Source of the DNA: GCA-002862325 sp036339295
GTDB lineage: Bacteria > Planctomycetota > Phycisphaerae > Phycisphaerales > SM1A02
Assembly (NCBI GenBank): GCA_036339295.1
Contig: JAYZBK010000182.1
Span: 1-7,915, forward strand
Reading direction: 5' to 3'
Length of the DNA: 7,915 nucleotides
Part shown: positions 5,764 to 7,915 of the stretch, piece by piece
How positions within the stretch are numbered: the first letter of the stretch is position 1
Layout: each line of letters begins with the position of its first letter
Position numbers and translations under genes: made by a program
Notes under the pieces: generated by a model
Seen by the model: only the letters and a program-made list of their open reading frames with translations
Told to the model about the DNA's origin: nothing
Database searches by the model: none

Positions 5764-7312
5764 TCTCGCCGGGACGCCAGGTCTGGTCGAACCACGGTTC
5801 CAGCGGACCGTAGAGCCGAAGCAGCGTGAACCAGCCCTTGCCCGGCACCGTCTGGATCCAGTTCGTCTCGCGCCCTTCCGGGGCGGTCGGCCCGAACCAG
5901 ATCGTCGTCGAACCGTCCGCGTTGGTCTGCAGGTCGGTGTTCCGGACGCTGTTGATGCTGGGATACGGCTGGTCGGACTGCAGCATCGATCGGGTCTGCG
6001 GGTCGTAGACCACGATCGACCAGAACTTGTTGGCGGGGACGTCGGGCGGAAGCGTCAGCGAGTAGTCGGTCGCCCCGTCGAGGTAGCGACCATCGGTGTC
6101 CGTCGCGGCGAGTGCGTACTGCGACCCGACTCCGGGGATCTTCAGGACCATGGCCGGGGTGTTCACGGTGGCGATGTAGAAGAACTGCGTGCGGGCGTCG
6201 TGGTTGCGGCCGCCGTCGCCGCCGTCCTTGAGCCAGCGGTAGTCCCCGCCGTCGAAGGCGGTGTACCAGCTGCTCTCGGGTCCGTAGATGAAGACCGAAT
6301 CCGAACGCGGACGGAACGAGAGGGCGCGGGCGGTCGCGTTCCCCATCGCGACCCCCTCGGCGAGAAGGCGACGCATGCGGTCGTCGGGCTCGAATGGGCG
6401 GCCCTTCTGGATGCCGAGCGAGGCGAGGTTGCCTCGGATCTCGGGGTCGAGGGCGTCGATCGGTTCACGCTGGACGACCTCGTTCACCTCGTCGAAGAAC
6501 GTCGAGTCGTTGGCATGGATCGTGTTGAAGACCTTCCCGGTCCCGTTGAACACCTCGACCTCGGGCCGGTTCGCCGCCTCCGAGAGCGGGTAGATCCGCA
6601 GGCCGTTGGTCCACATGTCGACCGCGGCGTCGGTCTTCCCGTCCTCGAGGAACCCTCGGAGGATGACCCAGTTCGAGAAGGTCGGACTGGTGGAGGTGAA
6701 GTAGCCCTCCGGCACGTCGCCCTCCCAGTCGGGCGGAAGGACGAGGTACTTCCCGCCCTTGCCACGGTCGGGGCCCGGACCGCCCATGTCCGTCACGAAT
6801 CGGAAGTAGGCGTCGTTCACGGTGCCCGGCCCGGCGCCCGGCGGGACCTCGATCACCAGGGGACCGGTCTCGTCGAGGGCGAAGAACGCGCTCGCGTAGA
6901 CGGTGTCGGTGTTGCCCGTCAGGAAGAGGCTGTCGGACGTCATCAGGTCGCTGAAGACGAGGACCTGGTTGGGTTCGGTCGCTCCCAGCGTCTCCTGTCC
7001 GAGACGCAGCGCCTCGAGGGACGCCATGGGGATGAAGTCGAGGAACGCCTCCATCGCCCGGGATCGGTCGAGGTTGTCGTAGGCCAGCTCGACCGTGCGT
7101 TCATCGGGGAAGCCGTCGAAGAAGCGCATCGTGCCGATGGGGGTTTCGACCAGGTCCGGGGTCAGGATCGACTCCGGGATCCGATGGTTGAATCCGGGCG
7201 TGGCGTCGTCCGATGCCCGGGAGTGCGTCGGGGCCGGTTGGACGGCGCAGCCGCCGCCCATGGCGAGAAGGAGGATCGCGGAGGGGGCGAGAGGGGACGT
7301 GAGCTGCTTCAT
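5747..7312 (-). CDS. DUF1254/DUF1214 domain protein, probably exported or lipoprotein
   Basis: A 521-residue protein. Residues 1-22 are a hydrophobic leader ending at C22 after GGG. A lipoprotein is possible, but the lipobox is poor (Gly instead of Leu/Val at -3). The DUF1254 region starts at about 75 with AYDNLDRSRAMEAFLDFIP and holds GNTDTVYASAFFALD (133-147), then PLVIEVPP (151-158). The DUF1214 region (about 405-515) has YSLTLPPDVPANKFWSIVVY, then RSML, and near the end TNWIQTVPGKGWFTLLRLYG and PWFDQTW. This two-domain order and the roughly 500-residue length match the family. Its biochemical function is not established; members are often exported. The start codon overlaps the stop of the TetR gene (ATGA), implying translational coupling. 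A weak GGA lies 5 bases upstream. The 3' end overlaps the phosphatase gene by 17 bp. Confidence 0.92.
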   Translation of the reverse strand: MKQLTSPLAPSAILLLAMGGGCAVQPAPTHSRASDDATPGFNHRIPESILTPDLVETPIGTMRFFDGFPDERTVELAYDNLDRSRAMEAFLDFIPMASLEALRLGQETLGATEPNQVLVFSDLMTSDSLFLTGNTDTVYASAFFALDETGPLVIEVPPGAGPGTVNDAYFRFVTDMGGPGPDRGKGGKYLVLPPDWEGDVPEGYFTSTSPTFSNWVILRGFLEDGKTDAAVDMWTNGLRIYPLSEAANRPEVEVFNGTGKVFNTIHANDSTFFDEVNEVVQREPIDALDPEIRGNLASLGIQKGRPFEPDDRMRRLLAEGVAMGNATARALSFRPRSDSVFIYGPESSWYTAFDGGDYRWLKDGGDGGRNHDARTQFFYIATVNTPAMVLKIPGVGSQYALAATDTDGRYLDGATDYSLTLPPDVPANKFWSIVVYDPQTRSMLQSDQPYPSINSVRNTDLQTNADGSTTIWFGPTAPEGRETNWIQTVPGKGWFTLLRLYGPLEPWFDQTWRPGEIIPID

Positions 7313-7915
7313 CGCTGTCCAGGGGAGGTGTTGAAGTGTTCGATGGAACCGTAGAGGGTCCGGGTCCAGATCATGTGAAGGGCGTCGACGACCTCGTCGA
7401 GGTCCGCCTGCGGCCGCCGCCCGAATGCCTCGACGAGGACGGCCGCATCCATCTGGTTGAAGGTCCGGGCGATCCGGTCGGGGTCGAGTCGTGCATCGAC
7501 GAGGCCGAGTTCCTGCTGCGAGCGGATGCGCGTCGCGACGGACTCGTCCCAGCTCGTCATGAACGCCGACCAGGCCTGTTCGAGCTCCGCGTCCAGCGGC
7601 GCCGCCTCGACGACCGCACGAAAGACGGGGCCGTGGGTCTGGCACACGCCCGCGACCCCGCCCAGCGAGGTGCGCAGGTCCTCGATCGGATTCTCGTCCG
7701 AGGTGAACCACGGGCCGGCCGCCTCGACCATCGCCGTGAGGAGATCCTCGAGCAGCGTCGTGACCAGGTCGTTGACGTTTCGGAAGTACTGGTAGAAGGC
7801 GGGTCGGCTGAGACCCGTCCGTTGCATCAACTCACCCGCCGTCAACTCCCGGTAGGGCCGGTCCCAGAGGAACTCGACCGCGGCGGCGATGATCCGTTCC
7901 CTAGCGGGACCGGGC
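7309..7915 (-). CDS. TetR/AcrR family transcriptional regulator, N-terminus outside window
   Basis: About 201 residues are visible; the frame is open to the right edge, so the start and a few N-terminal residues are missing. The visible protein begins just before helix 1 (RERIIAAAVEFLWDRPY). The TetR helix-turn-helix follows: LTAGELMQRTG, then recognition helix LSRPAFYQYFRN (about 35-46 of the visible part), followed by the usual DLVTTLLEDLL linker helix. The rest is an all-helical ligand-binding domain ending in WTRTLYGS, resembling the EthR-type subgroup in its alternation of Asp/Glu-rich and hydrophobic helices. TetR proteins usually repress neighbouring genes until a small molecule binds. 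As first gene of a coupled pair with the DUF1254 protein, it probably controls that gene and itself. The operator should lie beyond 7915. The TTG at 7845 is not the start, since half the DNA-binding domain lies upstream of it. Confidence 0.93.
   Translation of the reverse strand, partial: PGPARERIIAAAVEFLWDRPYRELTAGELMQRTGLSRPAFYQYFRNVNDLVTTLLEDLLTAMVEAAGPWFTSDENPIEDLRTSLGGVAGVCQTHGPVFRAVVEAAPLDAELEQAWSAFMTSWDESVATRIRSQQELGLVDARLDPDRIARTFNQMDAAVLVEAFGRRPQADLDEVVDALHMIWTRTLYGSIEHFNTSPGQR

Noticed and set aside
6200..7354. Long + strand open frame opposite the DUF1254 gene.
   Set aside because: Val/Glu/Arg-rich antisense shadow with no recognisable domain; the opposite strand encodes clear DUF1254 and DUF1214 signatures.
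7313..7711. Upstream extension of the DUF1254 frame to give a 654-residue protein.
   Set aside because: The extra part is an Arg/Gly-rich frame inside the TetR gene; the hydrophobic leader starts at 7312 and the ATGA overlap fits a true start.
7843..7845. TTG as the TetR start codon.
   Set aside because: The frame continues upstream to the window edge and encodes helix 1 of the TetR DNA-binding domain.

Overview
The window is GC-rich, densely coded bacterial DNA carrying eight protein genes, two of them cut by the window edges. I see no RNA gene, insertion sequence or CRISPR array. The best clue to the organism is the C-terminal dockerin-like tail of the secreted esterase (two calcium-loop repeats, each ending in LGAW). 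Such tails are common on exported proteins of planctomycetes of the Phycisphaerae group. An outer-membrane porin, a twin-arginine-type leader on a sugar-isomerase-fold protein and a probable c-type heme protein fit a Gram-negative-type planctomycete. This placement is an inference; no marker gene is present.

Layout, left to right. (1) The end of an OprB-like carbohydrate porin gene runs 18 bp before a complete sugar-porter MFS gene on the + strand. Together they look like a two-membrane sugar uptake unit. (2) On the - strand, a dockerin-tailed PHB-depolymerase/LpqC-type esterase is followed after 34 bp by a TVP38/TMEM64-family membrane protein, whose 3' end overlaps the end of the MFS gene by 15 bp. 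(3) A 78-bp divergent region separates the esterase from a + strand pair: a Tat-leader TIM-barrel protein and, 9 bp later and in the same frame, a tyrosine-phosphatase-like protein whose C-terminal part looks like a cytochrome c'-type heme domain. (4) On the - strand, a TetR-type regulator (N-terminus outside the window) overlaps by ATGA a DUF1254/DUF1214 protein, whose 3' end overlaps the phosphatase gene by 17 bp.

About 98% of the window is coding. The only sizeable non-coding stretch is the 78-bp divergent region. There is no gene-free stretch above 300 bases, and neither convergent gene pair has room for an ordinary intergenic terminator.

Functionally, the left half suggests handling of carbohydrates outside and across the envelope (porin, H+/sugar symporter, secreted esterase, exported sugar-isomerase-like protein). 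The right end looks like a separate regulator plus DUF1254 unit. The item most worth a second look is the exported phosphatase-heme fusion at 4792-5763.
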